The translations under genes and the position numbers were made by a program. The notes under the pieces are model-generated. The model was given only the letters and a program-made list of their open reading frames with translations, did no database searches and was not told the DNA's origin. Below are positions 42,846 through 52,512 of a stretch of DNA of 64,000 nucleotides, piece by piece. Numbering within the stretch: the first letter of the stretch is position 1; every line of letters starts with the position of its first letter. Origin of the DNA: Nonomuraea typhae (GTDB lineage Bacteria > Actinomycetota > Actinomycetes > Streptosporangiales > Streptosporangiaceae); NCBI RefSeq assembly GCF_009760925.1, contig NZ_VRLV01000002.1, forward strand, positions 682,001 through 746,000, in the 5' to 3' direction.

Positions 42846-43131
42846 TGTGCTTACTCCATCCCCCTCATCTATATGTCTTCGTGCTTGTCGCGCGTCTTCC
42901 AACGTCCGGGACGTTCGTCTTGTGCCCGTTCCGCGCGGGGAATTTTGCAACGGATACCCGCGGGAAGTGGTCGACGAACCTCCCAACACGTCATGGCCTG
43001 TTGCCAAGGGCAATGGTTAGCCAAATATGGCGAAACCCACAGCCCTGGCGACTTGCACCACCGTGTTCGACGGCACATCCAACCACATGTGGGGCGTGAA
43101 CGAGACGCCGCCGGTAGATCAACACGCCGGA
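42846..43131. other. Non-coding spacer upstream of DUF4193
   Basis: Between the DUF4193 start and the kinase stop lie 286 bases with lower GC than the genes and no supported reading frame. It should hold the DUF4193 promoter and the end of the kinase transcript. No strong hairpin was seen. Confidence 0.5.
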
Positions 43132-44421
43132 TCAACGACCAGGAAGCCGAATGGTCACGACAAGTCCCCCACCGTCCCGTGGAACGGCGGCGACGTTTCC
43201 GCCATGCGCCTGAACCACGGCACGGACGATGGACAGCCCGAGTCCCGCCCCCTTCGCCGATTCCACACGGTCCGCATGGAGCCTCCTGAACGGTTCGAAC
43301 AGGCTGTTCACCTCGTACGCCGGGACATGTTGCCCGGTGTTGGCCACCTGAACAACCAAGGCCCCGTCTACCATTCCCGTCCGGATCCAGACTTTTCCGT
43401 TATCGGGAAGGTTGTACTTGACCGCGTTCTCGAGGAGGTTGCTCACACACCGCTCCAGCAACACGGGATCACCCACGGTGCCGGCGGATTTGAGCTCGGT
43501 GGTGATGGTCACACCGTGTTCATCGGCGAAAGGCGTCACCTGTTCCACAGCGGTCTGGGCGACGTCCCTGATGTCGATCGGCTTGCGCACCGCCAGTTCG
43601 CGTTCGCTCCTGGCGAGCAGCAGCAGGCCCTCGATGAGTTTCTCGTTGCGCGCGTTGACTTCGAGGAGGGTACGGCCCAGCGTCTTCAGATCCTCCGAAG
43701 CGACCGGGTCGCCCAGGGCGATCTCCAGGACCGTCCTGTTGATGGTCAGCGGCGTGCGCAGCTCGTGCGAGGCGTTGGCCACGAAGCGCCGCTGGGTGTC
43801 GAAGGCCACGTTGAGCCTGGTCAGCATGTCGTCGAAGGTGTCGGCCAGCTCCTTCAGCTCGTCGTTGGGGCCCTGAAGGTCGATGCGCTGGTGGGCGAGC
43901 GTGCTCTCGGACAGCTTGCGCGCCGTGGCGGTCATCTTGGCGACGGGGCGCAGCGCCCGGTCGGCCACGAAGTAACCGATGATCAGGGAGAAGATGCCCA
44001 CGCCCACGAGCGACATGATGGAGCTCTGCAGCAGGGCCTCGCGGGCACTCGACACGGTGAGCTCTCGCGCGGCCTGCCATTTGGCCTCGATGATGGCCGC
44101 GTCGTAAGGGTCGACCCGGCTGGTGTCCAAGGGGATCCACGCCCCGTCGATCGAGTTGCCGACGATGATGTAGAGCAGCACCAGCAGGATGGCCGCGCTC
44201 GTGAAAACCATGGCGCCGTAGGAAATCGTGAGTCGCCAGCGCACGCTCACCTTGCCGGGCAGCTCCAGGATCCTTCCCATGGGAGAAGTCTCCCGCCTGC
44301 TGTCCGCAGGAGGCGGCGGCCCGTCCCACACAGGCGGCCCGCTCGGCGGTGGCGCCTGCTTGCCCGCAGCCCGGTCGGAGTGAGGGCTGATCATCGGGTG
44401 GGTCGGTACCGGTTCGCTCAC
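43132..44421 (-). CDS. HAMP-domain sensor histidine kinase
   Basis: A 429-residue kinase. After a Pro-rich cytosolic start come membrane segment 1 (RLTISYGAMVFTSAAILLVLL), a short extracytoplasmic loop of about 40 residues, membrane segment 2 (IMSLVGVGIFSLIIGYFVADRAL), a HAMP domain, the HisKA box VANASHELRTPL with the phosphoacceptor His, the N-box LLENAVKYN and the G-box GAGLGLSIVRAVVQAHGG. The GTG at 44421 overlaps the regulator's stop by GTGA, so the pair is coupled. The signal is unknown. Confidence 0.93.
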   Translation of the reverse strand: MSEPVPTHPMISPHSDRAAGKQAPPPSGPPVWDGPPPPADSRRETSPMGRILELPGKVSVRWRLTISYGAMVFTSAAILLVLLYIIVGNSIDGAWIPLDTSRVDPYDAAIIEAKWQAARELTVSSAREALLQSSIMSLVGVGIFSLIIGYFVADRALRPVAKMTATARKLSESTLAHQRIDLQGPNDELKELADTFDDMLTRLNVAFDTQRRFVANASHELRTPLTINRTVLEIALGDPVASEDLKTLGRTLLEVNARNEKLIEGLLLLARSERELAVRKPIDIRDVAQTAVEQVTPFADEHGVTITTELKSAGTVGDPVLLERCVSNLLENAVKYNLPDNGKVWIRTGMVDGALVVQVANTGQHVPAYEVNSLFEPFRRLHADRVESAKGAGLGLSIVRAVVQAHGGNVAAVPRDGGGLVVTIRLPGR

Positions 44422-45071
44422 AGCTTGTATCCCACTCCGGGTACGGTCTCGATCACCTGCGGCTCTCCCAGCTTCTTCCGCAGGGTCATCATGGTCACCC
44501 GCACGACGTTGGTGAAGGGGTCGATGTTCTCGTCCCACGCCTTGTCCAGGAGGTCCTCCTGGGAGACGACGGCGCCCTCGGCGCGCATCAGCTCCTCCAG
44601 GACGGCGAACTCCTTCTTGGTGAGCACGACCTCCTTGCCGTCGCGCTCCACCAGCCGCTTGCCCGGGTCCAGGCGGATGCCAGAACGCTCCAGGATCGGC
44701 GGCAGTGCGGGGGCCGAGCGGCGGCCCAGGGCGCGCACGCGCGCCACCAGTTCGACGAAGACGAACGGCTTGGCCAGGTAGTCGTCGGCGCCCAGGCCGA
44801 GACCCTCTACCTTGTCGTCCACCTCCCCCGAGGCGGTCAGCATGAGGATGCGCGAGGCGGTGCGCTGCTCCACCAGACGCCGGCAGACCTCGTCACCGTG
44901 GACGACCGGCAGGTCGCGGTCGAGCACGATCACGTCGTAGTCGATGTAGGAGGTGCGCTCCAGGGCGCCGCCTCCGTCGTAGGCCACGTCCACGGCCATC
45001 GCCTCGCGGCGCAGCCCGGTCGCGATCGCGTCGGCGAGCACCCGCTCATCCTCGACCACCAGCACTCGCAC
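44418..45071 (-). CDS. OmpR-family response regulator
   Basis: A 217-residue regulator (MRVLVVEDERVLADAIATGL). Receiver features are the Glu-Asp pair in VVEDE, phosphoacceptor Asp in YDVIVLDRDLPVVHG and Lys in DYLAKPFVFVELVARVRAL. The winged-helix C-terminus has VVLTKKEFAVLEELMRAEG and NVVRVTMMTLRKKLGEPQVI. The GTG at 45071 has AGAGAGG ten bases upstream; an in-frame GTG at 45080 is possible. The partner kinase follows directly. Confidence 0.93.
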   Translation of the reverse strand: MRVLVVEDERVLADAIATGLRREAMAVDVAYDGGGALERTSYIDYDVIVLDRDLPVVHGDEVCRRLVEQRTASRILMLTASGEVDDKVEGLGLGADDYLAKPFVFVELVARVRALGRRSAPALPPILERSGIRLDPGKRLVERDGKEVVLTKKEFAVLEELMRAEGAVVSQEDLLDKAWDENIDPFTNVVRVTMMTLRKKLGEPQVIETVPGVGYKL

Positions 45072-45295
45072 GGTGTGCACACCTCTCTCTGATCCTGAGT
45101 CCACATTCTCCGCACACGACGATAAGCGCACGGTAAGGCATGTGCGGGTACCCGGCCCCGCAAGCTACGGCCAAATCCATGTTTCGGGGGCGGAAGGTGC
45201 GGGGTACACCGTCGGGACACCCGCTGACGTGTGCTCGCGGGATGTCACGCGCTCAAAGAACCCCTGACCCGAACATCAGTGAGAGAGAAGGTGAG

Positions 45296-45460
45296 ATGGG
45301 CGAGTTCACCACTACGATCGAACGCCGCCTCGACCAGGCCTACCGCGGTCTGAAGGAGGCCAAGTGCGCCGGCGACGACTACCTCGCCGACACCCTCAAC
45401 GCCGAGATCGAGGACCTGCGCCGTCTGGCGGACGACCACGGGGTGCCGTTGCCTCGCTGA
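45296..45460 (+). CDS. Conserved small actinobacterial protein
   Basis: A 54-residue protein (MGEFTTTIERRLDQAYRGL and so on) that is largely charged alpha helix with a heptad-like spacing and no membrane segment or Cys. I recognise the type as conserved in Streptomyces and relatives but know no function. AGAAGG precedes the ATG by 7 bases, and a strong terminator follows, so it is likely a free-standing gene. Confidence 0.78.
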   Translation: MGEFTTTIERRLDQAYRGLKEAKCAGDDYLADTLNAEIEDLRRLADDHGVPLPR

Positions 45461-45476
45461 CCATCTGCACGCATGA

Positions 45477-45512
45477 GAACGGCCGGCGCTCGGAAGGGGG
45501 CGCCGGCCGTTC
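45477..45512. terminator. Strong bidirectional hairpin terminator
   Basis: A perfect 13-bp inverted repeat (45477-45489 with 45500-45512) and a 10-base loop, followed by TTTCT on the plus strand and GTTCTCATG on the minus. It lies between the small protein and the convergent inositol-phosphatase-like gene and can serve both. Confidence 0.85.
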
Positions 45513-45521
45513 TTTCTCGGG

Positions 45522-46310
45522 TCAGGAGTCGCGCTCCGGATCGAGGGGCTCGAGCAGGTCGTGCAGTTCCTCGAACAGGCCGGGCGCCGCGCAGAGCGTC
45601 AGCTCCGTGTTCGGCCCCTTGCCGTGCAGGCCGCCGATCCTGGCTCCCGACTCGGCGGCGACGAGTCCGGCCGCCGCGTAGTCCCAGTAGTTGATGCCGC
45701 GCTCGTAGTAGGCGTCCACCCGCCCGGCGGCCACCGAGCACAGGTCGGTCGCGCACGAGCCGCCCCGCCGGATGTCGCGCACCCGGGGCAGCACCGCCGC
45801 CACCACCTCGCCTTGTACGGCCCGCCGCGCGTGCGAGTAGCCGAACCCGGTGGCGACCAGCGCCTGCTCCAGCGGCACGTCCCGGTTGCAGCGCAGCCGC
45901 GAGCCGTTCAGCCAGGCGCCCTCGCCGAGCGCGGCGGTGAACAGCTCCTCCCGAGGCACCACGTTGACGACGCCGGCCACGATCTGCCCGTCGACCTCGA
46001 CCGCGATGGACACGGCCCAGTCGGCCAGGCCGTACAGGAAGTTGACGGTGCCGTCGATGGGGTCCACGACCCAGCGCACGCCGCTGGTGCCCGGGGTGTC
46101 GCCGCCCTCCTCGCCGAGGATCATGTCGTCGGGGCGGGCGGCCAGGATGCGGGCTCTGATGAGTTCCTCGGAGGCTTTGTCCAGCGCGGTGACGACGTCG
46201 GTGGGGCTGGACTTGGTCTCCACGGACGCCGACATCGAGGGCCGCTCGGCCAGCAGCATGGCGCCGGCCTCGCGGGCGACGTCCTCGGCCAGTTTCCGCA
46301 GTTCGCTCAT
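45522..46310 (-). CDS. Inositol monophosphatase family protein
   Basis: A 262-residue metal-dependent phosphatase with the motifs GEEGGDTPG (first Glu), VVDPIDGTVNFLYGLADWAVSIA (metal-binding DPIDG) and NYWDYAAAGLVAAESGARI (WDxxA). Substrates in the family include inositol phosphate, fructose bisphosphate and histidinol phosphate. The ATG overlaps the upstream peptidase stop by ATGA. Confidence 0.93.
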   Translation of the reverse strand: MSELRKLAEDVAREAGAMLLAERPSMSASVETKSSPTDVVTALDKASEELIRARILAARPDDMILGEEGGDTPGTSGVRWVVDPIDGTVNFLYGLADWAVSIAVEVDGQIVAGVVNVVPREELFTAALGEGAWLNGSRLRCNRDVPLEQALVATGFGYSHARRAVQGEVVAAVLPRVRDIRRGGSCATDLCSVAAGRVDAYYERGINYWDYAAAGLVAAESGARIGGLHGKGPNTELTLCAAPGLFEELHDLLEPLDPERDS

Positions 46311-48292
46311 GCCACCGAGTCCGGGCGCTTCCACTCCTGGCCGAGCACGTGCTGGCCCAGGAAGGCCAGGACGGTCTCGTACCAGGCGACGGCGTTGCCG
46401 GGCTTGAGGATCCAGTGGTTCTCGTCGGGGAAGTACAGGAACTTCGACTCGACGTTCTTGCGCTGCAGGTCCCACCACAGGCGCAGGGCCTCGCCGATCG
46501 GGACCCGGTAGTCCTTGTCGCCGTGGATGACGAGCATCGGGGTGCGGATGTCGTCGAGGGCGAGGTGCGGGGAGAGCGTGGCGTAGCGCTCGCTGCCGGG
46601 GGCGCCGAACTCGCGCTGCCAGTACATGGCCGCGTCGGTGGTGCCGGCGAACTGGTCGAGGTGCCACAGGGAGGCGTGGGTGACGATCGCCTTGTAGCGG
46701 TCGCTGTGGCCGGCGACCCAGTTGGCCATGTAGCCGCCGAAGGAGCCGCCCATAGCGGCGACGCGCTCGTCGTCGACGTCGGGCCTGGCCAGGGCGACGT
46801 CCACGATCGCGTCGAGGTCGGCCAGCGTGCGCGGGCCCCAGTCGCCCCAGCCGCGGTCGATCATGTGCTGGCCGTACCCGGTGGACATGCACGGGTCGGG
46901 CAGCAGGACGGCGTAGCCGTGCTCGGCCATGATCCACGGGTTCCAGCGCCACTGCCAGTCGTTCCAGGAGGCGACCGGGCCGCCGTGGATCCACAGCAGG
47001 AACGGGGCGGGGTCGTCGGCGGAGGCGCCCTCCGGCAGCACCAGCCAGCCGCGCACGGTGGCGCCGTCGTCGGTGGTGGCGGAGATCTCGGTGAGCGTGC
47101 CCCGCGTCCCCGGCCGCGCGGCGGGCGAGGGCAGGTCGGCGACCTGGCCGCCGGCGGCGTCGATGCGGGCGGGCCCGGCGGGGAAGGCGACGGAGCTGTG
47201 CAGCGCGTAGAGCGAGGCGCCGTCGGCGGTGACGTTGAGCGCGAGGTAGGCGTCGTCGTCCCTGGTCAGGCGTACCACCTCATCGGCCTCGGCTCCGACC
47301 GGGACGCGGAAGACGGGGCGGCGGCCCTGGTGGTCGGCGGCGATGTAGACGGCGGTGGAGTCGGGCGCCCAGGCCACGTCCGCGGGGAACAGGTCGGGGG
47401 CGTGCACGGCGCCCTCGCCGGTGGCCAGGTCGCCGATCCACAGGTCGGTACGGGCCGAGACCTCGACCGAGGTCTCCCGGTCACGGGCGGCGGCGATCTT
47501 GGTCCCGTCGGGCGAGACGGCCAGCGGGCCGGTGAAGTCGAAGCCCTGCTCGCTGACGACCGTGCGCCGTTCGCCGGTGGCCACGTCGATGGCGACCAGG
47601 TCGATGCGCTGCTCCCCGCCCGGCAGGTACGTGGTCCAGCTGCTGACCACGGCCGAGCCGTCGGGGGTGAGGTCGAAGGAGGCGTTGACCAGGGCCCGCC
47701 CGGCGTCCGGGGTCAGGTCGCGCATCTCGGCCAGGCGGTCGCCGCTCAGCCGCCCGGCGAACAGGCGCGGGTGGCCGGGGCCGAGGTCGTGGTCCCAGTA
47801 GCGCACCGGGTAGCCCTCGTGGAGGACCGCGCTGACGCCGGCGTCCTTGCGGGCCTTGCGCCGCTCCTCCTCGGTGGACTCCTCGCCGCTGAGCACGTCG
47901 GCGGAGAAGACGACCACGTCGCCGGCGGTCTTGAAGGCGCCGATGCCGCCGGGGCGGGTGGCGATCTGGCGGGCCTCACCGCCGGCGCGGGGCAGCAGCC
48001 AGAGCGCGGACGTCTCGTCCTCTCCGTCCTTGACGGTCGGGTCGGGCCTGGCGGAGGTGAACAGCACGTCGCCGGCGGCGGTGAAGTCGGCCGAGCTCTC
48101 CCCCTTGGCCGATCGGGTCAGGCGGTACGGCTCGCCGTCCACGGGGATCGCCCAGAGCGCGGTGCCGAAGGATTTGCCGTCGGGGTTCAGCGACTGGACC
48201 ACGGAGACCAGCCGCGAGCCGTCGGGTGAGAGTTTGAGCGAGAGAACCCGCGGGATGGCCACATAGTCACGAATGTCGTTGAATGCGCTCAC
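46307..48292 (-). CDS. S9-family prolyl oligopeptidase-type peptidase
   Basis: A 661-residue serine peptidase with an N-terminal beta-propeller of WD40-like repeats ([35 protein letters not shown]) and a C-terminal alpha/beta-hydrolase domain from about 410. The catalytic Ser lies in [11 protein letters not shown], Asp in [10 protein letters not shown] and His in DENHWI. It should cleave short peptides in the cytosol; there is no signal peptide. The stop overlaps the phosphatase gene. It is divergent from ferrochelatase. Confidence 0.94.
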   Translation of the reverse strand: MSAFNDIRDYVAIPRVLSLKLSPDGSRLVSVVQSLNPDGKSFGTALWAIPVDGEPYRLTRSAKGESSADFTAAGDVLFTSARPDPTVKDGEDETSALWLLPRAGGEARQIATRPGGIGAFKTAGDVVVFSADVLSGEESTEEERRKARKDAGVSAVLHEGYPVRYWDHDLGPGHPRLFAGRLSGDRLAEMRDLTPDAGRALVNASFDLTPDGSAVVSSWTTYLPGGEQRIDLVAIDVATGERRTVVSEQGFDFTGPLAVSPDGTKIAAARDRETSVEVSARTDLWIGDLATGEGAVHAPDLFPADVAWAPDSTAVYIAADHQGRRPVFRVPVGAEADEVVRLTRDDDAYLALNVTADGASLYALHSSVAFPAGPARIDAAGGQVADLPSPAARPGTRGTLTEISATTDDGATVRGWLVLPEGASADDPAPFLLWIHGGPVASWNDWQWRWNPWIMAEHGYAVLLPDPCMSTGYGQHMIDRGWGDWGPRTLADLDAIVDVALARPDVDDERVAAMGGSFGGYMANWVAGHSDRYKAIVTHASLWHLDQFAGTTDAAMYWQREFGAPGSERYATLSPHLALDDIRTPMLVIHGDKDYRVPIGEALRLWWDLQRKNVESKFLYFPDENHWILKPGNAVAWYETVLAFLGQHVLGQEWKRPDSVA

Positions 48293-48318
48293 CTGATCGA
48301 ACCTACCTCAGGGCCCCC

Positions 48319-48324
48319 TAGGCT
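48319..48324 (+). promoter_or_regulatory. Probable -10 of a leaderless ferrochelatase transcript
   Basis: TAGGCT stands seven bases before the GTG at 48332, with no ribosome site between. The same hexamer and spacing occur before the GTG at 17211. A -35 was not identified. Confidence 0.45.
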
Positions 48325-48331
48325 TGACCAC

Positions 48332-49246
48332 GTGGGAAACTACGACGCACTGCTGATCCTGTCCTTCGGCGGCCCGGAAGGTCCCGAGGACGTCATGCCC
48401 TTCCTCGAGAACGTCGTGCGCGGCCGTAACGTGCCCCGCGCCCGGCTGGAGGAGGTAGCCGAGCACTACCACCACTTCGGCGGGGTCAGCCCGATCAACC
48501 GGCAGAACCGCGACCTGATCGAGGCCGTGCGGCCCACCCTGGACGTGCCGGTGTACTGGGGCAACCGCAACTGGGCGCCCTTCGGCGAGGACACGGTGCG
48601 GCAGATGAAGGAGGACGGCGTCCGCCGGGCGGCGGTCTTCGCCACCTCCGCCTTCGCCGGGTATTCGAGCTGCCGCCAGTACTACGAGGACATCGCGCGC
48701 ATCTCCCTGCCCGACGGCCCCGAGCTGGTGAAGCTCCCCCACTACGGCGACCACCCGGGCTTCGTCACGGCCATGGCCGACCGGGTGCGCGAGGCGCTGG
48801 CCGGGCTCGGCCGCGACGACGCCCGCCTGATCTTCACCGCGCACAGCATCCCGCTGGCCCACGCCAGGAGCGCCTACGAGAGCGAGCTGCGCCGCAGCGC
48901 CGAGCTGGTCGACGCGGCGCTGGGCCGTACCGGCGACTGGGATCTCGTGTGGCAGTCGCGCAGCGGCCCGCCGCAGGTGCCGTGGCTGGAGCCGGACGTC
49001 CTGGACCACCTGCGCGAGGTGAAGGCGGGCAGCGTCGTGCTGGCGCCGATCGGGTTCGTCTCCGACCACATGGAAGTCGTCTACGACCTCGACACCGAGG
49101 CTGTGCAGGTGGCCGGGGAACTCGGGCTGCCGATGGCGCGGGCGGGCACCGTGGGCACGCACCCGGCGTTCGTGCGCGTGGTCGCCGACCTGATGGCGGG
49201 CCCGGAGCCGGTGCCGTGCTCCCTGGAGACCTGTCCTCAGGTGTAG
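48332..49246 (+). CDS. hemH: Ferrochelatase (coproporphyrin type)
   Basis: A 304-residue enzyme inserting iron into the porphyrin; in actinobacteria the substrate is coproporphyrin III, so cpfC is the newer name. [18 protein letters not shown], the catalytic-His segment [30 protein letters not shown] and [17 protein letters not shown] are signatures. Cys occur in [10 protein letters not shown] and in the C-terminal CSLETC, fewer than the four ligands of the 2Fe-2S type. The stop overlaps the convergent transglycosylase gene by ten bases. Confidence 0.95.
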   Translation: MGNYDALLILSFGGPEGPEDVMPFLENVVRGRNVPRARLEEVAEHYHHFGGVSPINRQNRDLIEAVRPTLDVPVYWGNRNWAPFGEDTVRQMKEDGVRRAAVFATSAFAGYSSCRQYYEDIARISLPDGPELVKLPHYGDHPGFVTAMADRVREALAGLGRDDARLIFTAHSIPLAHARSAYESELRRSAELVDAALGRTGDWDLVWQSRSGPPQVPWLEPDVLDHLREVKAGSVVLAPIGFVSDHMEVVYDLDTEAVQVAGELGLPMARAGTVGTHPAFVRVVADLMAGPEPVPCSLETCPQV

Positions 49247-50430
49247 GCACGGGCGTACGCCTCGGCGTAGCCCATGACCTTGTTCACGTAGGACCAGGAG
49301 TGGTTGTAGAACCAGATGGCCTTGCGCAGTTTCTCACCGCCCTTGCCGGCGCCGTTGGCGCACAGGTAGTTGGCCGCTCCGGGCACCGCGTCGTAGGGGC
49401 TCCAGATGTCCTTCTTGCCGTCGCCGTCCCCGTCCACGCCGTAGGCCTTCCAGGTGGCGGGCATGAACTGCATCGGCCCGAGCGCGCCCGCGCTGGACGG
49501 CCCGTTGTTGCGCCCGTGCCCGCTCTCCACCTGGCCGATCGCGGCCAGCACCGTCCACGACAGGCCCGGGCAGCGGGTGGCCGACTGCTTGTACAGCTCC
49601 AGGTAGCTGCCGGGGCGCCCGACCGTGGCCACCTTCTGCTCCTGCTGCTGAGGCGGCTGCTGCTGGACGGGCGCGGCGGTACGGCTGCCGCGCAGGGCGA
49701 CGACCTGGGTGCCTGAGCCGAGGAGCTTGGCCACGCCGCCGGCGCCCACCTTGCCTTCCTTACCGTGAAGCAGCACCGCGACGCCCTGCGCGGCGCCGAG
49801 CAGCCGGCCGGTCTCGGCGCTGACGATGCCGTCGATGCCCTTCAGCCCGAGCCCGGCGGAGGCGGCCAGGCGCAGTTCGGGCCCGCCGTCCACCTGGTAG
49901 CCGGCGCCGAGCACCATGCCGAGGCGGCGGGCGGAGGCGGCCTCGGCGACCAGTTCGCCGCGGGTCAGCGCGCTCCAGACGGCGGGCTCGTCGGCGACCG
50001 CCTTCGGGGTCCAGGAGCGGAAGTCGACGGGGTTGACCGCGAGCAGGTTGAGCCCGGTTCCGGCGATCTTGATGGCGCCGGCGTCCACGACCGTCACCTT
50101 CTGCACGTGCTTGAGCCGGGCCAGCGCGTGCCGGGCCTCGGTGGGCACCGTGGCGCGGGCGATGGCCAGGATCCTGGGCGGGGTGGGGGTGACGCCCGGG
50201 CCGCCCCTGCCGAAGTCCTTCACCTGCTCGGGGACCATGCTCTCCAGGGGCTCCGGGCGGACCTGCGCCTCCGGGGCGCGACGGGTCTGGGCGGGCTGTG
50301 CCGTACCGGCGAAGGGGTCGGCGTCCTGGACGAGCATCACCACGACCCCGCTCGCCACGGTGACGACGGCGACTGCGGCCACGAGCAGCACCGCGGAGCG
50401 GATCGAGGGAAGAGCGGACACCCGGGACAC
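49237..50430 (-). CDS. Lytic transglycosylase (secreted, SLT/peptidoglycan-binding type)
   Basis: About 397 residues with an N-terminal hydrophobic anchor or signal ([21 protein letters not shown]). After a variable region the C-terminal SLT-like domain (about 285-397) has [18 protein letters not shown] with the catalytic Glu, then [14 protein letters not shown] and AANYLCANG. It cleaves peptidoglycan glycan strands. A Gln-rich linker ([13 protein letters not shown]) precedes the domain. The GTG at 50430 is uncertain; TTG 50439 and GTG 50421 are alternatives without a clear ribosome site. Confidence 0.9.
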   Translation of the reverse strand: MSRVSALPSIRSAVLLVAAVAVVTVASGVVVMLVQDADPFAGTAQPAQTRRAPEAQVRPEPLESMVPEQVKDFGRGGPGVTPTPPRILAIARATVPTEARHALARLKHVQKVTVVDAGAIKIAGTGLNLLAVNPVDFRSWTPKAVADEPAVWSALTRGELVAEAASARRLGMVLGAGYQVDGGPELRLAASAGLGLKGIDGIVSAETGRLLGAAQGVAVLLHGKEGKVGAGGVAKLLGSGTQVVALRGSRTAAPVQQQPPQQQEQKVATVGRPGSYLELYKQSATRCPGLSWTVLAAIGQVESGHGRNNGPSSAGALGPMQFMPATWKAYGVDGDGDGKKDIWSPYDAVPGAANYLCANGAGKGGEKLRKAIWFYNHSWSYVNKVMGYAEAYARAYT

Positions 50431-50477
50431 GTTACCCAAAATCAGTTGCGGTTCCGTTAGCTCTACATAAGGGTTAC

Positions 50478-51701
50478 ATGCGGCGAATGGGGGATCTTGT
50501 GGTCGGGCCGTATCGGGAGTTGTTCAGCGAGCCCGGCGTGAAAGGTTTCGTCCTGGCCGGCTTCGTGGGTCGTTTTCCCACGTCGATGCTGGGAATCGGG
50601 ATCGTCCTGCTGATCTCGGCGCTGACCGGCTCCTACGCCACGGCCGGTGCCGTCGCCGCCGTCGTGAGCCTCGCCTACGCGATCGCCGCCCCCCTTTCGG
50701 GCCGGCTCGCCGACCGTTTCGGCCAGAGCCGGGTGATCGTCCCCTTCGCGGTCGTCAACGCGCTGGCGCTGACCGCCCTCCTGCTGAGCGCCGGGCTCGA
50801 GCTGCCGGAGTGGGCGTTGTACGCCTCCGGGCTGCTCGTGGGCGCCACCTCGCTGTCGCTGGGCTCGATGGTGCGTGCCCGATGGTCCATGCGGCTGGGC
50901 GGCTCGGCCGGGCTGCACACCGCCTTCGCCTTCGAGTCCGTGGCCGACGAGGTCATCTTCGTGACAGGACCGGCCGCGGTGACCCTGCTGGCCACCTACG
51001 TGAACCCGTATGCGGGCCTGGTGGTGGCGCTGGCGGCGATGCTGGCCGGCTCGCTGGCGCTGGCCGCGCAGCGGCGCACCCAGCCGCCGGTGGTGCCGGT
51101 GCGCTCCGGCGGCGGCACGCCGATCCTCATCCCGGGCGTGGCGTTGTTGTCGGCCGTCTATCTGGCGCTGGGCGCGGTGTTCGGCTCGGTGGACCTGATC
51201 ACCGTGGCCTTCGCCGAGGAGCACGGGGTGAAGAGCGCCTCGGGGTTCCTGCTGGCCGCGTTCGCGGGCGGCTCGATGGTGTCGGGACTGTGGTTCGGCT
51301 CGCGGCACTGGCGGATCTCGCTGCGCGGGCGCTTCGTGCGGGCGCTCGGGGTGTTCGTGGTGGGGCTGCTGCCGATCATGTTCGTGGGCGACGCGCGGGT
51401 CATGGCGATCGCGTTGTTCATCGCCGGCCTGGCCATCTCGCCGACGCTCATCACCGGCTTCTCGCTGACCGAGCGGCTGGTGCCGGCCTCGCTGCTGACC
51501 GAGGGCATGGCCTGGATCTCGACCTCGATCGGGTTCGGCGTGGCGCTCGGCGCGTGGGCGGGCGGGCGGCTCACCGAGTCGTTCGGCGCCTCCAACGCCT
51601 ATGGCTTCTCGCTGGCGTGCGCGCTGCTGGCGGCCGTCGTCGGGGTCGCAGGTTCGGGTTTGCTGAGGATTCCCGAAGCTCCTTCACCCGCGAAGAGCTG
51701 A
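50478..51701 (+). CDS. MFS transporter
   Basis: A 407-residue membrane protein with about 12 hydrophobic segments. The MFS loop motif is in GRLADRFGQSRV, and SLGSMVRARWS and TAFAFESVADEVIFVTGP are seen in actinobacterial exporter-type MFS proteins. No nearby regulator or biosynthesis gene suggests a substrate. It follows the divergent transglycosylase by about 47 bases. Confidence 0.9.
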   Translation: MRRMGDLVVGPYRELFSEPGVKGFVLAGFVGRFPTSMLGIGIVLLISALTGSYATAGAVAAVVSLAYAIAAPLSGRLADRFGQSRVIVPFAVVNALALTALLLSAGLELPEWALYASGLLVGATSLSLGSMVRARWSMRLGGSAGLHTAFAFESVADEVIFVTGPAAVTLLATYVNPYAGLVVALAAMLAGSLALAAQRRTQPPVVPVRSGGGTPILIPGVALLSAVYLALGAVFGSVDLITVAFAEEHGVKSASGFLLAAFAGGSMVSGLWFGSRHWRISLRGRFVRALGVFVVGLLPIMFVGDARVMAIALFIAGLAISPTLITGFSLTERLVPASLLTEGMAWISTSIGFGVALGAWAGGRLTESFGASNAYGFSLACALLAAVVGVAGSGLLRIPEAPSPAKS

Positions 51702-51757
51702 TCCGCTACGGTCGGGAGATCCCTCAAGCAACACCCATAACTCATGAAAGCTCCATA

Positions 51758-52468
51758 ATGTCCCGACAAATCCTTTCACTTCTAGCTATCGCGGCAGTAA
51801 CCATCCCTCTGGCCCCAGCGCCCGCGTCCGCCGCCCCCGAGGTGGACTGCACGCAGGTCAAGTGCCTCGCGCTGACCTTCGACGACGGGCCCGGCAAGTA
51901 CGCTGACAAACTCCTCGACACGCTGAAGAAGCACAACGCGAAGGCGACGTTCTTCCTCGAGGGCCAGTACGTCAAGCAGCGCCCCTCCTTCGCCAAGCGC
52001 ATGGCCAAGGAGGGCCACGAGATCGGCAACCACAGCTACAAGCACCCGAACTTCATCGACCTCGAACCGGGGGCCATCCGGAACGAGATCAAGAAGACCC
52101 AGGACATCATCTACAAGTCGGCCGGGGTCACGCCCAAGCTCCTCCGCCCGCCGTACGGCATGGCCGACATCCAGGTCTCCGACATCGCGGCCGAGTTCGA
52201 GATGCCGATCGTGCTGTGGACGGCCGGCTCGCGCGACTGGGCCACCAAGAACGAGGCGGAGATCAAGAAGCAGACCCTGGCGGTCGCCCAGCGCGACGGC
52301 ATCATCCTGATGCACGACTGGGTCAAGCAGACGGTCGACGTGATGCCCTCGCTCGTCCAGTTGCTCCAGAGCCGCGGCTACACGCTGGTGACCGTCTCGA
52401 CGCTCCTGAAGAGTCAGAACCTGCAGCCCGGCGACGTCTACCCCCTTCCGGAGGGCTGGGAAAAGTGA
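51758..52468 (+). CDS. Secreted polysaccharide deacetylase (NodB domain)
   Basis: A 236-residue exported protein with a Sec signal (LSLLAIAAVTIPLAPAPASA, cleavage near SAAPE). The NodB domain has the first motif LTFDDGPG with the metal Asp, HEIGNHSYKHPN with two His, RPPYG and the last motif ILMHDWVKQT. It should remove acetyl groups from peptidoglycan or chitin-like sugars at the wall. Confidence 0.93.
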   Translation: MSRQILSLLAIAAVTIPLAPAPASAAPEVDCTQVKCLALTFDDGPGKYADKLLDTLKKHNAKATFFLEGQYVKQRPSFAKRMAKEGHEIGNHSYKHPNFIDLEPGAIRNEIKKTQDIIYKSAGVTPKLLRPPYGMADIQVSDIAAEFEMPIVLWTAGSRDWATKNEAEIKKQTLAVAQRDGIILMHDWVKQTVDVMPSLVQLLQSRGYTLVTVSTLLKSQNLQPGDVYPLPEGWEK

Positions 52469-52470
52469 GT

Positions 52471-52494
52471 ATCGTTCACGTTTAACGGAACGAT
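52471..52494. promoter_or_regulatory. Near-perfect palindrome upstream of the sugar-lactone oxidase
   Basis: ATCGTTC-A-CGTT-T-AACG-GAACGAT is an 11-bp dyad with a one-base bulge and a one-base centre, AT-richer than its surroundings. It starts three bases after the deacetylase stop and ends 18 bases before the next start. It could be an operator for the oxidase gene; a terminator is less likely because the loop is too tight. Confidence 0.5.
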
Positions 52495-52512
52495 CCTCTA
52501 GCGGGGGGCGAC

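Noticed and set aside
43027..44781. A 584-codon frame opposite the HAMP kinase
   Set aside because: Kinase motifs are complete on the other strand; the antisense frame has no family resemblance.
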